DNA from: Plantimonas leprariae
GTDB lineage: Bacteria; Pseudomonadota; Alphaproteobacteria; Rhizobiales; Rhizobiaceae
Direction of reading: 5' to 3'
NCBI RefSeq assembly: GCF_008802405.1
Contig: NZ_VZDO01000020.1
Span: forward strand, 26,259 to 90,258
Length of the DNA: 64,000 nucleotides
Part shown: positions 44,048 to 53,194 of the stretch, piece after piece
Numbering within the stretch: position 1 is the stretch's first letter
Layout: each line of letters begins with the position of its first letter
The notes under the pieces: model-generated
What the model was told of the DNA's origin: nothing
What the model saw: the letters and a program-made list of their open reading frames with translations, nothing else
Database searches by the model: none
Position numbers and translations under genes: made by a program

Positions 44048-44065
44048 CTGTGTTGTTCGGCACAG
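44048..44065. promoter_or_regulatory. CRP-like palindrome CTGTG-N8-CACAG upstream of the chaperone-effector pair
   Basis: The perfect 5-base arms CTGTG (44048-44052) and CACAG (44061-44065) with an 8-base centre match the half-site order and spacing of CRP sites (TGTGA-N6-TCACA). The window encodes a Crp/Fnr regulator at the head of the T3SS. The internal 11-mer TGTTCGGCACA (44054-44064) is repeated exactly at 35717-35727 upstream of another T3SS gene, but only one half of the palindrome is present there. This is a candidate site, not a proven one. Confidence 0.4.
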
Positions 44066-44101
44066 AGGCGTGGCGGCGACGGTCGCGATTGGAATTGGAA
44101 T

Positions 44102-44545
44102 ATGTCTAAATCATTGCATTTGCTTGAGAAAACAAGTTTTGGCAATATGGTTTCCGGCAGGATGCGAAGCGCTGCCGAACGATCGGTCGAGGCGACGCCG
44201 GACGAAGCCATGCAGGACACGACGGCGCTCATCCGGAACCTCGAGCGGCGAATCACCGCCGACGCGACGCCGGCACAGGCCGAGGAGTGGTGGTCACTCG
44301 CGCTGACGATCGGCTCCTCAATCGATGGCGACGGCGCGGCATCCGACGAGGAGCATGAGGCGTCGCGCCTTCTCCTTTGGGCGGTGCGAGGCGTCATTCG
44401 CGCCATGAAGACCTCGGAGCCGCCCGACCACGGGAAGGTGCGAATGGCGCTGACGGCGCTTCGACGCTCGTTCGACGATCGAAGGCCGGTCGCCGCGCTC
44501 GGAACCCCCGGGGCCGAATGCTGCAGGGATCGACCGCTTCCGTAG
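44102..44545 (+). CDS. Hypothetical helical protein at the T3SS island edge
   Basis: The 147-residue frame has helical segments (MQDTTALIRNLERRITADAT, LLWAVRGVIRAMKTSEPP). Its first 20 codons are strikingly AT-rich compared with everything around them, so the true start could be ATG 44162 and the AT-rich part a promoter. It faces away from the chaperone gene and shares the divergent region with the CRP-like palindrome. No family is recognised. Confidence 0.45.
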   Translation: MSKSLHLLEKTSFGNMVSGRMRSAAERSVEATPDEAMQDTTALIRNLERRITADATPAQAEEWWSLALTIGSSIDGDGAASDEEHEASRLLLWAVRGVIRAMKTSEPPDHGKVRMALTALRRSFDDRRPVAALGTPGAECCRDRPLP

Positions 44546-44597
44546 AAGCGGGCACGGCCGGGTCCGCGAGCGTCGCGGCGGCCGAGAACCGGCGCGC

Positions 44598-44894
44598 CTA
44601 CCGGATCGGCAGAAGGAAAGGCTGCAGCCCGTTCTGCATGCCGGCCGAGCGCTTCGGCGTCTGAAGGCGCAGTTCCGCGATAAGGTTCAGGAGGTCCGTG
44701 GCATCGCGGGCGTCGTCCTCGTCCAGACTCGCGAGCCGTCGTTCCCGCACCATAGCCGGAACGCCGCTTTCGGCGTCGAGCACCGACCAGAGCCCATTGC
44801 CATCATCCTGCATCGTATAGCGTTTTTCGAACACGGAGCCGTCCCTTCCGCTGTACCGCTTCCAAAGCGCGTAGCCGGCGAAGGTTCCCGTCAC
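44598..44894 (-). CDS. Small hypothetical protein at the right edge of the T3SS island
   Basis: The 98-residue frame from GTG 44894 encodes a compact alpha/beta protein (VTGTFAGYALWKRYSGRDGS, FEKRYTMQDDGNGLWSVLDA, LASLDEDDARDATDLLNLIA). A longer version from 44969 adds a Pro/Arg-rich start that looks non-coding. It could be a chaperone-like protein by size, but I cannot place it in a family. It converges with the 44102 gene, and lies divergent from the tct operon. Confidence 0.45.
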   Translation of the reverse strand: MTGTFAGYALWKRYSGRDGSVFEKRYTMQDDGNGLWSVLDAESGVPAMVRERRLASLDEDDARDATDLLNLIAELRLQTPKRSAGMQNGLQPFLLPIR

Positions 44895-45019
44895 GCGCTC
44901 AAATCGGGGGCGGCGCCGTGGAGGGCACGGAGGTGAAACGCGGGAAAGGCGCAACTTTCGGCTCGACAAATCGCCAGCGGTCGCCGACGAATGGCGGAAA
45001 GCAGTACAGGGAGGAAAGC

Positions 45020-46000
45020 ATGCGGATATTCAACAGGCGGACGGTGCTCGCCGCGATCGGCACCGTTGCCGCGCTGTCGGCGCTGCCGTTCGCGGCGTCG
45101 GCGCAGGATGCGCTGCCGGAACTCAAGATCATGGCCCCCGCCAGCGCCGGCGGCGGCTGGGACTCGGCCGCGCGCTCGCTGCAGCAGGCGATGACCGCCA
45201 GCGGCGCGGTGCGCAGCGTCCAGGTGACCAACGTCACGGGCGCCGGCGGCACGATCGGCCTCGCCCAGTTCGTCAACGATGCCAGCGGCAGCGCGGACCA
45301 GTTGATGGTCGGCGGCCTCGTGATGGTCGGCGCGATCATCTCCAACAAGTCGCCGGTGAACCTCACGCAGGTGACGCCGCTCGCCCGCCTCACCGGCGAC
45401 CCGCTGGTGATCGTGGTGCCGAAGGATTCCGAACTGAAGACGGTTCAGGACCTGGCGAAGAATGTGAAGGACGACACCGCCAGCACTCTCTGGGCCGGCG
45501 GCTCCGCCGGCGGCGCGGACCAGATCCTCGCGACGCTCTTCGCCAAGGCGGCGGGCGCGAATCCGGCGCAGGTCAACTACGTCGCGTTTTCCGGCGGCGG
45601 CGAGGCGCTGGCCGCCATGCTCGGCGGCCGGGTGACCGCCGGCATTTCCGGCTACAGCGAGTTCGAAGGGCAGATCAAATCCGGCGACCTGCGGGCCCTC
45701 GCCCTGTCCTCGCCCGAGCGGTTCGAGGGCATCGACGTGCCGACCCTGAAGGAACAGGGCATCGACGTGGAGCTGGTGAACTGGCGCGGTCTCTTCGCCG
45801 GCCCGAACGTCTCGGCTGAAGACAAGGCCAAGCTGTCGGCGGCGGTCGAGAAGACGGTCAAGTCGCCGCAATGGGCCGAGATCCTGAAGGCTAGAGGCTG
45901 GAGCGACTACTACGCGCCGTCGGAGGAGTTCACCCCCTTCATCGCGTCCGAGACCACCCGCATCCACGACGTCCTGAAGTCCGTCGGCCTCGCCGAATGA
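45020..46000 (+). CDS. tctC: Tripartite tricarboxylate transporter substrate-binding protein TctC
   Basis: The 326-residue periplasmic protein has a signal peptide (basic MRIFNRRT, hydrophobic run, ASAQD; cleavage near 28) and the Bug/TctC pattern: LKIMAPASAGGGWDSAARSL, VTNVTGAGGTIGLAQFVND, TPLARLTGDPLVIVVPKDSE. An excellent GGGAGGAAAG ribosome binding site precedes ATG 45020. It delivers a carboxylate (citrate-like or other) to TctAB. No TctDE two-component regulator is in the window. Confidence 0.93.
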   Translation: MRIFNRRTVLAAIGTVAALSALPFAASAQDALPELKIMAPASAGGGWDSAARSLQQAMTASGAVRSVQVTNVTGAGGTIGLAQFVNDASGSADQLMVGGLVMVGAIISNKSPVNLTQVTPLARLTGDPLVIVVPKDSELKTVQDLAKNVKDDTASTLWAGGSAGGADQILATLFAKAAGANPAQVNYVAFSGGGEALAAMLGGRVTAGISGYSEFEGQIKSGDLRALALSSPERFEGIDVPTLKEQGIDVELVNWRGLFAGPNVSAEDKAKLSAAVEKTVKSPQWAEILKARGWSDYYAPSEEFTPFIASETTRIHDVLKSVGLAE

Positions 46001-46053
46001 CAAGGGCCGGCGGCGCGCCGGGCGCGCCGCCGTTTTCCCTCGGAGATTCCCCC

Positions 46054-46527
46054 ATGCCGGCAGCGAAGCCGCGCTCGTTCGACCGACCCGCGGCGGTAGT
46101 CGGCCTCATCCTCGTCGCGGTCGCGGCCGTGCTCGCCTTCGACGCGAGCCGGATGTCGAAGGTCGCGCTCTACGGCATCGGGCCGACCGCCATGCCGAAC
46201 GTCCTCGCCGTGTTCTTCGCGCTGCTCGGCTTCGCGCATTTCGTCGCCGCCTTCCGCGGCGGGCTGCCCGAGCCGGAAGCGGCGGACTGGAAGGCGTTCG
46301 GCTGGGTCGGCGGCGCGCTCGTCGCGCTGATCGCGGTGATCGGCCTCGGCGGCGGCTTCATCATCGGCTCGACGTTGCTCTTCGCCATGACGGCGCGGGC
46401 CTTCGGACGCCGCGCCTTCGCGGTGGACCTCGCGATCGGCTTCGCGATCGCCCTTCTCGTCTTCCTCCTGTTCAACAACCTCCTGTCGCTCACCCTCCCG
46501 CAGGGTCCGCTCGAGCGGCTGCTCTAG
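46054..46527 (+). CDS. tctB: Tripartite tricarboxylate transporter small membrane subunit TctB
   Basis: The 157-residue protein has four predicted membrane helices (about 10-28, 43-65, 80-103, 118-145), typical of TctB. The ATG at 46054 has a GGAGA site 8 bases upstream; an earlier start at 45997 overlapping the tctC stop is possible but lacks this site. It pairs with TctA to form the membrane unit. Confidence 0.85.
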   Translation: MPAAKPRSFDRPAAVVGLILVAVAAVLAFDASRMSKVALYGIGPTAMPNVLAVFFALLGFAHFVAAFRGGLPEPEAADWKAFGWVGGALVALIAVIGLGGGFIIGSTLLFAMTARAFGRRAFAVDLAIGFAIALLVFLLFNNLLSLTLPQGPLERLL

Positions 46528-46537
46528 GAAGGCGGCG

Positions 46538-48037
46538 ATGGATTCCTTTCTCGCGCTCGGGCACGGCTTCCTCGTCGCCCTCCAGCCCTCGAACCTCCTG
46601 TTCGCGACCGTCGGCGTCTTGCTCGGCACGCTCGTCGGCGTGCTGCCCGGCATCGGGCCGGCGCTCACCGTGGCGCTGCTGCTGCCGGTCACCTTCAAGC
46701 TCGATCCCGGCGGCTCGATCATCATGTTCGCCGGCATCTACTACGGCGGCATGTACGGCGGCTCGACCACCTCGATCCTGCTCAACACGCCGGGCGAGTC
46801 GGCGTCGATCGTCACGGCGCTGGAGGGCAATAAGATGGCGCGGGCCGGCCGCGGCGGGCCGGCGCTCGCCACCTCCGCCATCGGCTCCTTCGTCGCCGGC
46901 ACCATCGCCACGATCGGCCTCGCCTTCCTGGCGCCGCTCCTGGTCAAGGTCGCGGTCGGCTTCGGCCCCTGGGACTATTTCGCGCTGATGGTGCTCGCCT
47001 TCGTGACGGTGGCGGCGACCTTCGGCTCCTCGCCGCTCCGCGGGCTGACCAGCCTCGCCTTCGGCCTCCTCCTCGGCGTGATCGGCATCGACCAGCTCAC
47101 CGGCCAGGCGCGCATGACCTTCGGCGTGCCGCAGCTTCTCGACGGCGTTGAGGTGACGACGCTGGCGGTCGGTCTCTTCGCCATCGGCGAGGCGCTCTAC
47201 GTCGCCTCGCGGCACCTCCACGCGCCCGAGAAGCCGATCCCGGTGAAGGGCTCGCTCTGGATGACGAAGGAGGACTGGAAGCGCTCGTGGAAGCCCTGGC
47301 TGCGCGGCACCGCCTTCGGCTTCCCGATCGGGGCGCTGCCGGCGGGCGGCGCCGAGATCCCGACCTTCCTGTCCTACGCGACCGAGCGCAAGCTGACCAA
47401 GTACCCGGAAGAGTTCGGCCGCGGCGCGATCGAGGGCGTCGCCGGCCCGGAGGCCGCCAACAACGCCTCCGCCGCGGGCACGCTGGTGCCGCTGCTCACC
47501 CTCGGCCTGCCGACCTCGGCGACCGCCGCGATCATGCTCGCCGGCTTCCAGCAGTACGGCCTGCAGCCGGGGCCGCTGCTCTTCGCGCAGGCGCCGGACC
47601 TCGTCTGGGGCCTCATCGCCAGCCTGTTCATCGCCAACGTCATGCTGGTGATCCTGAACCTGCCGCTGATCGGCCTCTGGGTGCGCCTCCTCGCGGTGCC
47701 GCTGCCCTGGCTCTATGCCGGCATCCTGGTCTTCGCGGCGATGGGCACGGTGGCGGCGAACCCGTCCGCCGTGGAGCTCGCGATCCTCGTCGTGTTCGGC
47801 GTCATCGGCTTCTTCATGCGCCGCTACGACTACCCGATTGCGCCGGCCGTGGTCGGCCTGATCCTCGGGCCGATGGCGGACGCGCAGCTCCGCCGCTCGC
47901 TGCAGATGAGCCTCGGCGATCCGATGATCCTGCTCGAGAATCCCGGCTCGGCGACGCTCCTCGGCATCGCCGCGCTGGCGCTCGTCGCGCCGTTCATCCT
48001 CAAAGGCCTCGAACGCTTCCAGATGCAGGAGGACTGA
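46538..48037 (+). CDS. tctA: Tripartite tricarboxylate transporter large membrane subunit TctA
   Basis: The 499-residue protein has about 12 helices and the TctA hallmarks [20 protein letters not shown] (about 37-56), the [20 protein letters not shown] loop (about 66-85) and [20 protein letters not shown] (about 308-327). It is the ion-coupled transport subunit. It begins 10 bases after tctB and ends the operon before a hairpin. Confidence 0.96.
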   Translation: MDSFLALGHGFLVALQPSNLLFATVGVLLGTLVGVLPGIGPALTVALLLPVTFKLDPGGSIIMFAGIYYGGMYGGSTTSILLNTPGESASIVTALEGNKMARAGRGGPALATSAIGSFVAGTIATIGLAFLAPLLVKVAVGFGPWDYFALMVLAFVTVAATFGSSPLRGLTSLAFGLLLGVIGIDQLTGQARMTFGVPQLLDGVEVTTLAVGLFAIGEALYVASRHLHAPEKPIPVKGSLWMTKEDWKRSWKPWLRGTAFGFPIGALPAGGAEIPTFLSYATERKLTKYPEEFGRGAIEGVAGPEAANNASAAGTLVPLLTLGLPTSATAAIMLAGFQQYGLQPGPLLFAQAPDLVWGLIASLFIANVMLVILNLPLIGLWVRLLAVPLPWLYAGILVFAAMGTVAANPSAVELAILVVFGVIGFFMRRYDYPIAPAVVGLILGPMADAQLRRSLQMSLGDPMILLENPGSATLLGIAALALVAPFILKGLERFQMQED

Positions 48038-48043
48038 GCCTCC

Positions 48044-48069
48044 GGCGGGCCGCGTCGCCGCGACCCGCC
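48044..48069. terminator. Terminator-like hairpin between convergent genes
   Basis: An 11-base stem (GGCGGGCCGCG, CGCGACCCGCC) with one mismatch and a 4-base loop lies between the tctA stop and the hydrolase stop, which face each other. There is no long T run, so it may act as a simple hairpin end. Confidence 0.6.
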
Positions 48070-48077
48070 CTGATCCG

Positions 48078-48914
48078 TCAGCCCTTCACGAACGCGAGGA
48101 GGTCGGCGTTGAGGACGTCGGCGTTGACGGTCAGCATGCCGTGGCTGAAGCCCGGATAGGTCTTCAGCGTACCGTTTTGCACGAGATCGACGCTGAGCCG
48201 GCCGGCATTGTCGATCGGCACGATCTGGTCGTCCTCGCCGTGGAGAACCAGCGTCGGCACCGAGATCGCCTTCAGATCCTCGGTCTGGTCGGTTTCCGAG
48301 AAGGCCTTGATCCCCTCGTAATGCGCCTTGGCGCTGCCCATCATGCCTTGGCGCCACCAGTTCTGGATAACCCCCGGGTGGACGGCCGCGCCTTCGCGGT
48401 TGAAGCCGTAGAAGGGCCCGGTCGGCAGATCGAGGAAGAACTGCGCCCGGTTGGCGGCGAGCGCCTGCCGCAACCCATCGAACACCTCGATCGGCAGGCC
48501 GCCGGGATAGGCTTCGGTCTTCAGCATGATCGGCGGCACCGCGCTGACCAGCACGGCTTTCGCCACGCGGCCGGCCGGCTCGCCGTGTTTCGCGACATAG
48601 CGCGCGACCTCGCCGCCGCCGGTCGAATGGCCGATATGGACGGCGTTGCGAAGGTCGAGATGCTCCACCACAGCGAAGGCGTCCGCCGCGTAGTGGTCCA
48701 TGTCGTGGCCATCGGACACCTGCGCCGAGCGGCCGTGGCCGCGCCGGTCGTGCGCGACGACGCGGTAGCCGTGGCTCACGAAGAACAGCATCTGCGCGTC
48801 CCAGTCGTCCGACGACAGCGGCCAGCCGTGGTGGAACACGATCGGCTGGGCCTCCTTCGGACCCCAGTCCTTGAAGAAGATCTCGACGCCGTCGGATGTC
48901 GTGACGAATGGCAT
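48078..48914 (-). CDS. Alpha/beta hydrolase, chloroperoxidase-like esterase
   Basis: The 278-residue protein belongs to the non-heme haloperoxidase/esterase group: oxyanion region [12 protein letters not shown] (about 28-39), the nucleophile elbow GHSTGGG with Ser97, acid residue in HGEDDQIVP (about 225-233) and His in GFSHGM (about 256-261). The Trp after the HG motif and the DRRGHGRS block are typical of that group. The physiological substrate cannot be told. It is not tightly linked to a neighbour; the next gene is 98 bases away in the same direction. Confidence 0.88.
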   Translation of the reverse strand: MPFVTTSDGVEIFFKDWGPKEAQPIVFHHGWPLSSDDWDAQMLFFVSHGYRVVAHDRRGHGRSAQVSDGHDMDHYAADAFAVVEHLDLRNAVHIGHSTGGGEVARYVAKHGEPAGRVAKAVLVSAVPPIMLKTEAYPGGLPIEVFDGLRQALAANRAQFFLDLPTGPFYGFNREGAAVHPGVIQNWWRQGMMGSAKAHYEGIKAFSETDQTEDLKAISVPTLVLHGEDDQIVPIDNAGRLSVDLVQNGTLKTYPGFSHGMLTVNADVLNADLLAFVKG

Positions 48915-49012
48915 GGGCGTGGTTCCTGTCCCTGGTTGGATCGGTTCGCGCCAGGGATCACGCGGAGTTCCCGACCCGCCGCCGACCCCGATGCGAGTTC
49001 TTGCGCGAGCAC

Positions 49013-50425
49013 TCAGTCGACCGGCTTCAGATCGCCGAAAAGCGTCGGGATGAGTTCGGAAACGGTCGGGTGGATCGGTACGGCCCGGCGGAAGAAGGTA
49101 TGGGGCAGGTCGGCGACGATCGCGTCGAGAATGCCGTGGATCGCCTCGTCGCCCTCGACGCCGAGGATCGCCGCTCCGAGGATGCGGCCGGTCCCAGCAT
49201 CGACGACCGCCTTCATGAAGCCCGTCGTCTCGCCCTTCTCCACCGCGCGCCCGACGCGGCTCATCGGGCGCTTCGCGACGAGCAGCGGCCGGCCGAGGCC
49301 GCGCGCCTCGCGCTCCGTCATCCCCACCCGTCCGAGCGGCGGATCGGTGTAGAGCGCGTAGGCGGGAATGCGGTCGCCGACTTGCCTCGCCTCGCCGTCG
49401 AGGAGGTTCGCCGCGACGATCTCGTAGTCGTTGTAGCTCGTATGGGTGAAGGCGCCGCGTCCGTTGCAGTCGCCGAGCGCGTAGACGCCGGCAACACCCG
49501 TCTGCAGGTCCTCGCCGACCTTGATGTAGCCGTGCCCGTCCGTCTCGATCCCGGCGGCGTCGAGGCCGAGGTCGTCGGTGTTCGGCCGGCGGCCGACCGC
49601 CACCAGAACGTGGCTGGCGAGGATTTCCGGCGCACCTTCTCTACAGGACACCCGCACCGCCGCGCCTTGCGGCTGCGGCGCGAAGCCGATGCATTCGGCG
49701 CCCGTGCGCACCGCGATCCCTTCCGCTTCCAGCATGGCCCGGATCGCCTCCGACACGTCCTCGTCCTCGCGCGAAACGAGGCGGGGCCCGCGCTCCACCA
49801 CGGTGACCTCCGCGCCGAGGCGGCGGTAGATCTGCGCGAATTCGAGTCCGATATAGCTGCCGCCGATCACCGCGAGATGACGCGGCAGCTCGTCCAGCGC
49901 CACCATGTCGGTGTTGGTCATGACGGCGACGTCGCGGATGCCCGGCATGTCGGGCACGACGGCACGGCCGCCGACGTTGAGGAAGATCAGCGGCGCGGCG
50001 AGCCGCTCGTCGCCGACGCGGAGCGTATCGGCGCTCTCGAACCGGGCGTGGCCGCGGATCAGCGTCACGCCTGGCGTCGTCGCCAGCCAGCGCTCGTTGC
50101 CCTCCCGCGCGTTCCGCGAGACGGCCGCGGCGCGATCCCGCACCGCTCGCATGTCGATCCGGACCCCGCCTGTCAGCCGAACGCCGTAGTCGGCGGCGCG
50201 GCGGGCGACCTGCGCGGCCTTGGCGCTCGCGACCAGCGTCTTGGTCGGCATGCAGCCGGTGTTGACGCAGGTGCCGCCGACGAGGTGACGCTCCACCACG
50301 GCGACCGTGCGGCCCGCCCCGGCCAGCCGCACGGCGAGCGACGGGCCGGCCTGCCCCGCCCCGACCACGATCGCGTCGAAGCGGCGAACCGGCCTCGATC
50401 CTTCGGTGGATGCATCCTCCGCCAT
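49013..50425 (-). CDS. FAD-dependent pyridine nucleotide-disulfide oxidoreductase (mercuric reductase-like)
   Basis: The 470-residue protein has the FAD site [10 protein letters not shown] (about 20-29), the redox-active CVNTGC pair (Cys53, Cys58), the NAD(P) site [12 protein letters not shown] and the C-terminal dimer domain ending with [12 protein letters not shown]. It is in the MerA/lipoamide dehydrogenase-like group but lacks the MerA N-terminal heavy-metal domain and the C-terminal Cys-Cys pair, so mercury reduction is unlikely. No mer operon genes are nearby. It is probably a general NAD(P)H-dependent oxidoreductase acting on quinones or thiols. Confidence 0.85.
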   Translation of the reverse strand: MAEDASTEGSRPVRRFDAIVVGAGQAGPSLAVRLAGAGRTVAVVERHLVGGTCVNTGCMPTKTLVASAKAAQVARRAADYGVRLTGGVRIDMRAVRDRAAAVSRNAREGNERWLATTPGVTLIRGHARFESADTLRVGDERLAAPLIFLNVGGRAVVPDMPGIRDVAVMTNTDMVALDELPRHLAVIGGSYIGLEFAQIYRRLGAEVTVVERGPRLVSREDEDVSEAIRAMLEAEGIAVRTGAECIGFAPQPQGAAVRVSCREGAPEILASHVLVAVGRRPNTDDLGLDAAGIETDGHGYIKVGEDLQTGVAGVYALGDCNGRGAFTHTSYNDYEIVAANLLDGEARQVGDRIPAYALYTDPPLGRVGMTEREARGLGRPLLVAKRPMSRVGRAVEKGETTGFMKAVVDAGTGRILGAAILGVEGDEAIHGILDAIVADLPHTFFRRAVPIHPTVSELIPTLFGDLKPVD

Positions 50426-50515
50426 TGCCGCGCACCTCGATGCCGACGAATCAGGTTCCGCCTATCCTTAACCGAGGGTGCGACCCATGCCAAAGCCGCC
50501 CGGCGCGGCCGGGTC

Positions 50516-51823
50516 TCAACCGCCGCGGAGATCGACGAAATACGCGTCGTCGCCGACCTGTCCGCCCTTCATCGCAAGCTCGATCCCGTCGAAGGCCGGA
50601 TCGTCGCTCCAGGCGAGCGTCACCGGCGAGCCGGGCGTCTGCGGGAACGGCAGCCGCATCGTCAAGGCGAAGACGCCGAGCGCCTGGAGGGCGTGGCTCG
50701 ACGTGTCGCCGCCGGCGATCACCGCGCGGCGGAGGCCGGTCTCGCGCACGAGCCGCGCCTGCAGGCGGCCGAGCCCTTGGCCGATCCGGTGCCGCGCGCC
50801 CTCGATGCCGGCGAGCGCCTCGCCGAGATCGGTGTCCGGCCCGAGCGCCGTGTTGACGATCACGCTGCGGCCCGCGGCGAGTTCGGCGAGGGCCTGCGTG
50901 GCGGTCGCTTCCGCCGCCGCCTCGTCACCGGCCGCGAAGGCGCGCGGATCGGCTGGAACCAGCGCGAAGCCCCGCGCCTCGGCATGGCGGATCTGGCGTT
51001 CGGTGGTCGGCGAGCAGCTTCCCGAAACCACCGCGAGCCGCTCCGCCGGCGCGAGGGGCGGGAAGGACGGCGGCGCGGCGACCTCGTCCGCCAGCGCGTA
51101 TTCGACCCCGGACGAGCCGACCACGAAGCGATGCCCGGCCGCCGCGAGCCGCTTCAGGTGCCGGCCGGCGGCGCGTTGCGTCTCCGCGTCCGCGACGTCG
51201 ATCAGGACGGCGCCGGGCGCCTCGGCGAGAAGCGCGCCCAGCCGCGCGTCGGCATCCGGCGCGACGGTCGCGACGAGGTCGAGCAGCGCGACGGAAAGGT
51301 CCGTCTGGTCCGCCAGGTGCCGACGCAGGTCCGCTTCCCGCATCGGCGTCACCGGATGGCGGCTCATCACCGGATGGCGGTCGATGCGGAACGTCTCGCC
51401 GCGGAACGCCGCGAAGAGATTGCCGAAGGCGGTGTGGCGGCGAAGCTGCGGCGCGCCGACGAGGATCGGCACCGGCTTCTCGCCGAGGACGCGCCGACCG
51501 ATCTCGATCGCCCGCCCGATCGAGCCGACATGCGGCGCGGAGTCGAAAGTCGAGCAGACCTTGTAATGCACGATCCCCGCCTCCCGCTCGCCGAGCCAGC
51601 GGAACACCGGCGGCAGGTGCTCGTCCATCCATGCCGGCGTCTCGGAGCGGCTGGTGCCGGCGATGCCGAGAGCGCGGACCGTCGGAAAGCGCGCGAGCTG
51701 GCCCTCGGTCGGCACGCCGGTGAACAGCACCGTCTCGACGCCGCGCAGCGACAGGGCCTCCATCACGTCGGTGGAGCCGGTGAGGTCGTCGCCGTACCAG
51801 GCGATGAACGGCGTCTCCGTCAT
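50516..51823 (-). CDS. oiaK: 3-oxo-isoapionate kinase (four-carbon acid sugar kinase family)
   Basis: The 435-residue ATP-dependent sugar-acid kinase (DUF1537/OtnK family) has the N-terminal GDDLTGSTD motif (11-19), the GAPQLRRHTAFGNLFA block, the VVSGSCSPTTERQI block and the C-terminal AVIAGGDTSSHAL and MKGGQVGDDAYF ATP-binding blocks. OiaK phosphorylates 3-oxo-isoapionate at C4 in D-apiose breakdown. It overlaps the RuBisCO-like gene by 4 bases, the same two-gene unit known for the apionate pathway. Other acid-sugar kinase substrates cannot be excluded from sequence alone. Confidence 0.8.
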   Translation of the reverse strand: MTETPFIAWYGDDLTGSTDVMEALSLRGVETVLFTGVPTEGQLARFPTVRALGIAGTSRSETPAWMDEHLPPVFRWLGEREAGIVHYKVCSTFDSAPHVGSIGRAIEIGRRVLGEKPVPILVGAPQLRRHTAFGNLFAAFRGETFRIDRHPVMSRHPVTPMREADLRRHLADQTDLSVALLDLVATVAPDADARLGALLAEAPGAVLIDVADAETQRAAGRHLKRLAAAGHRFVVGSSGVEYALADEVAAPPSFPPLAPAERLAVVSGSCSPTTERQIRHAEARGFALVPADPRAFAAGDEAAAEATATQALAELAAGRSVIVNTALGPDTDLGEALAGIEGARHRIGQGLGRLQARLVRETGLRRAVIAGGDTSSHALQALGVFALTMRLPFPQTPGSPVTLAWSDDPAFDGIELAMKGGQVGDDAYFVDLRGG

Positions 51824-53094
51824 GCCAGCTTGCCGTCGTCGAAGGTCGCGATCGACCGGGCGAGTGCCGGATGGTCCTTCGCGTAGGTCGCGAGGTCGAT
51901 GCCCGCGACCGCCGCGTCCCAGGCCTGCCGCACCGCCCGGACGCCCGCCGCCGGCCCGTCCGGATGGCTGACGACGCCGCCGCCGCAGAGGTAGAGGAGA
52001 TCGGTCGAGCCGCCCGTCGCGGCATAGGTGTCCGGCGCCTGGCCGCCCCATTGGCCGGAGCCGACCACCGGCAACGGCCGGTCGGCATCCGTGAAGACCG
52101 GCCGCTGCAGCGCATGGAACGAGCGCACGAAGCTCTCGTCCGGCTCCCAGTATTTCACGCGGATGCCGTTGATCTGGAACTGGTCGACGCCGCTGAGGCG
52201 CCAGAAGATCTCCCAGGCGGCGAAGTCCATGCCGACCGCGGCGTTGCGGGTGAGGATGTCCCAGCCGTTGCGGTGGGCGTGGAGCGCGAGCCGCGAGCGC
52301 TTGCGAAGGAAGGTGAGAGCGCCGAGGCCGATCGAAGCGATGTTGACGACCGCCGCGTTGCCGCCGGCCGCCGCGACTACGTCGTGGTTGCGCAGCATCG
52401 TGTCCGGATCGGCGGCGGAGATGCCGAAGGCGTACATCACCTTCTTCCCCGACCGCTGCTCGTGATCGAGGATCACCGGCATGATCGCCTTCACCCGCTC
52501 CTCCAGCGGGGAATAGGCCGGGCTCATCAGCTTCTCGTCGTCCTTGATGAAGTCGACGCCGGCTTCCACCAGTTCCCGCACCATCGCCGCCGTCTCGTGC
52601 GGCCTGAGGCCCAGCGCCGGCTTGACGATCGTGCCGACGAGCGGCCGGCCGTAGACGCCGGTAAGGCGGCGCGTGCCCTCGATGCCGAACTGGGGCCCGG
52701 GATAGGCGCCGGCGAAGGAGGGCGGCAGGCGGATCGCGGTGACGCGGACGCCGCTGAGTTCGCGGATCGACCAGACGCCGCCGATCGCGATGGTCATCAG
52801 CGCGGCGAGGTCCGTCCCGACCGCTTCCACCGGAAAGGCGATGTCGGCCTCGGCGCGGTTGAAGCGGTTGCCGGCGGCAAGACCGGGATGCGAGCGGCCC
52901 CAGCCGGGCTCCGTGGCGGGCGGGAGCGGCCGGACCGCCAGCACCTGCGCGGCGACACGGCTTTTGAGTTCCGGCGTCTCACCGGGCACGGGCACGAAGG
53001 TGCCGGTCGACTGGTCGCTCGCGATCTTCGCGGCCAGCCGCTCCGGCTCGCCCGGCGTCTCAATGCAATAGGTAACGACGATGGTTTCCGGCAT
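51820..53094 (-). CDS. oiaX: RuBisCO-like protein, probable 3-oxo-isoapionate-4-phosphate transcarboxylase/hydrolase
   Basis: The 424-residue member of the RuBisCO fold keeps the carbamylated Lys and metal ligands in VDFIKDDE (Lys184, Asp186, Glu187) and the KPALGLRPHET block (Lys158), but it differs from carbon-fixing forms elsewhere. In apiose catabolism, RuBisCO-like proteins act either as 4-phosphate decarboxylase (OiaC) or as transcarboxylase/hydrolase (OiaX, giving 3-phosphoglycerate and glycolate). No tetrulose-phosphate isomerase gene is here, which favours OiaX. This choice is an inference. It starts 101 bases from the divergent GntR gene. Confidence 0.75.
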   Translation of the reverse strand: MPETIVVTYCIETPGEPERLAAKIASDQSTGTFVPVPGETPELKSRVAAQVLAVRPLPPATEPGWGRSHPGLAAGNRFNRAEADIAFPVEAVGTDLAALMTIAIGGVWSIRELSGVRVTAIRLPPSFAGAYPGPQFGIEGTRRLTGVYGRPLVGTIVKPALGLRPHETAAMVRELVEAGVDFIKDDEKLMSPAYSPLEERVKAIMPVILDHEQRSGKKVMYAFGISAADPDTMLRNHDVVAAAGGNAAVVNIASIGLGALTFLRKRSRLALHAHRNGWDILTRNAAVGMDFAAWEIFWRLSGVDQFQINGIRVKYWEPDESFVRSFHALQRPVFTDADRPLPVVGSGQWGGQAPDTYAATGGSTDLLYLCGGGVVSHPDGPAAGVRAVRQAWDAAVAGIDLATYAKDHPALARSIATFDDGKLA

Positions 53095-53148
53095 ATGGAA
53101 GCGTTCCAATTTCTGCTGGCGATCGCGGTAGGCACGGCGCGATCGCAT

Positions 53149-53165
53149 GGTATGATCATCATACC
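53149..53165. promoter_or_regulatory. GntR-type operator between the RuBisCO-like operon and the regulator gene
   Basis: GGTATGAT-C-ATCATACC is a perfect 17-base palindrome with a single central base in the 100-base divergent region. Its 15-base core (53150-53164) has the same form GTAT(A/G)-N5-(C/T)ATAC as the site at 62059-62073 before the transporter operon. The TATGAT inside could serve as a -10 element, so binding would block transcription. It fits the palindromic sites of FadR-type GntR proteins. Confidence 0.8.
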
Positions 53166-53194
53166 GCAAAGGTGTCTCGTCAGGGTTCCTTCCA

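Noticed and set aside
49013..50425. Mercuric reductase
   Set aside because: The C-terminal vicinal Cys pair and N-terminal metal-binding domain of MerA are missing, and no other mer genes are nearby.
48908..51886. A 992-codon plus-strand frame across the reductase and kinase genes
   Set aside because: It is opposite two well-defined enzyme genes and shows Arg/His-rich shadow composition.
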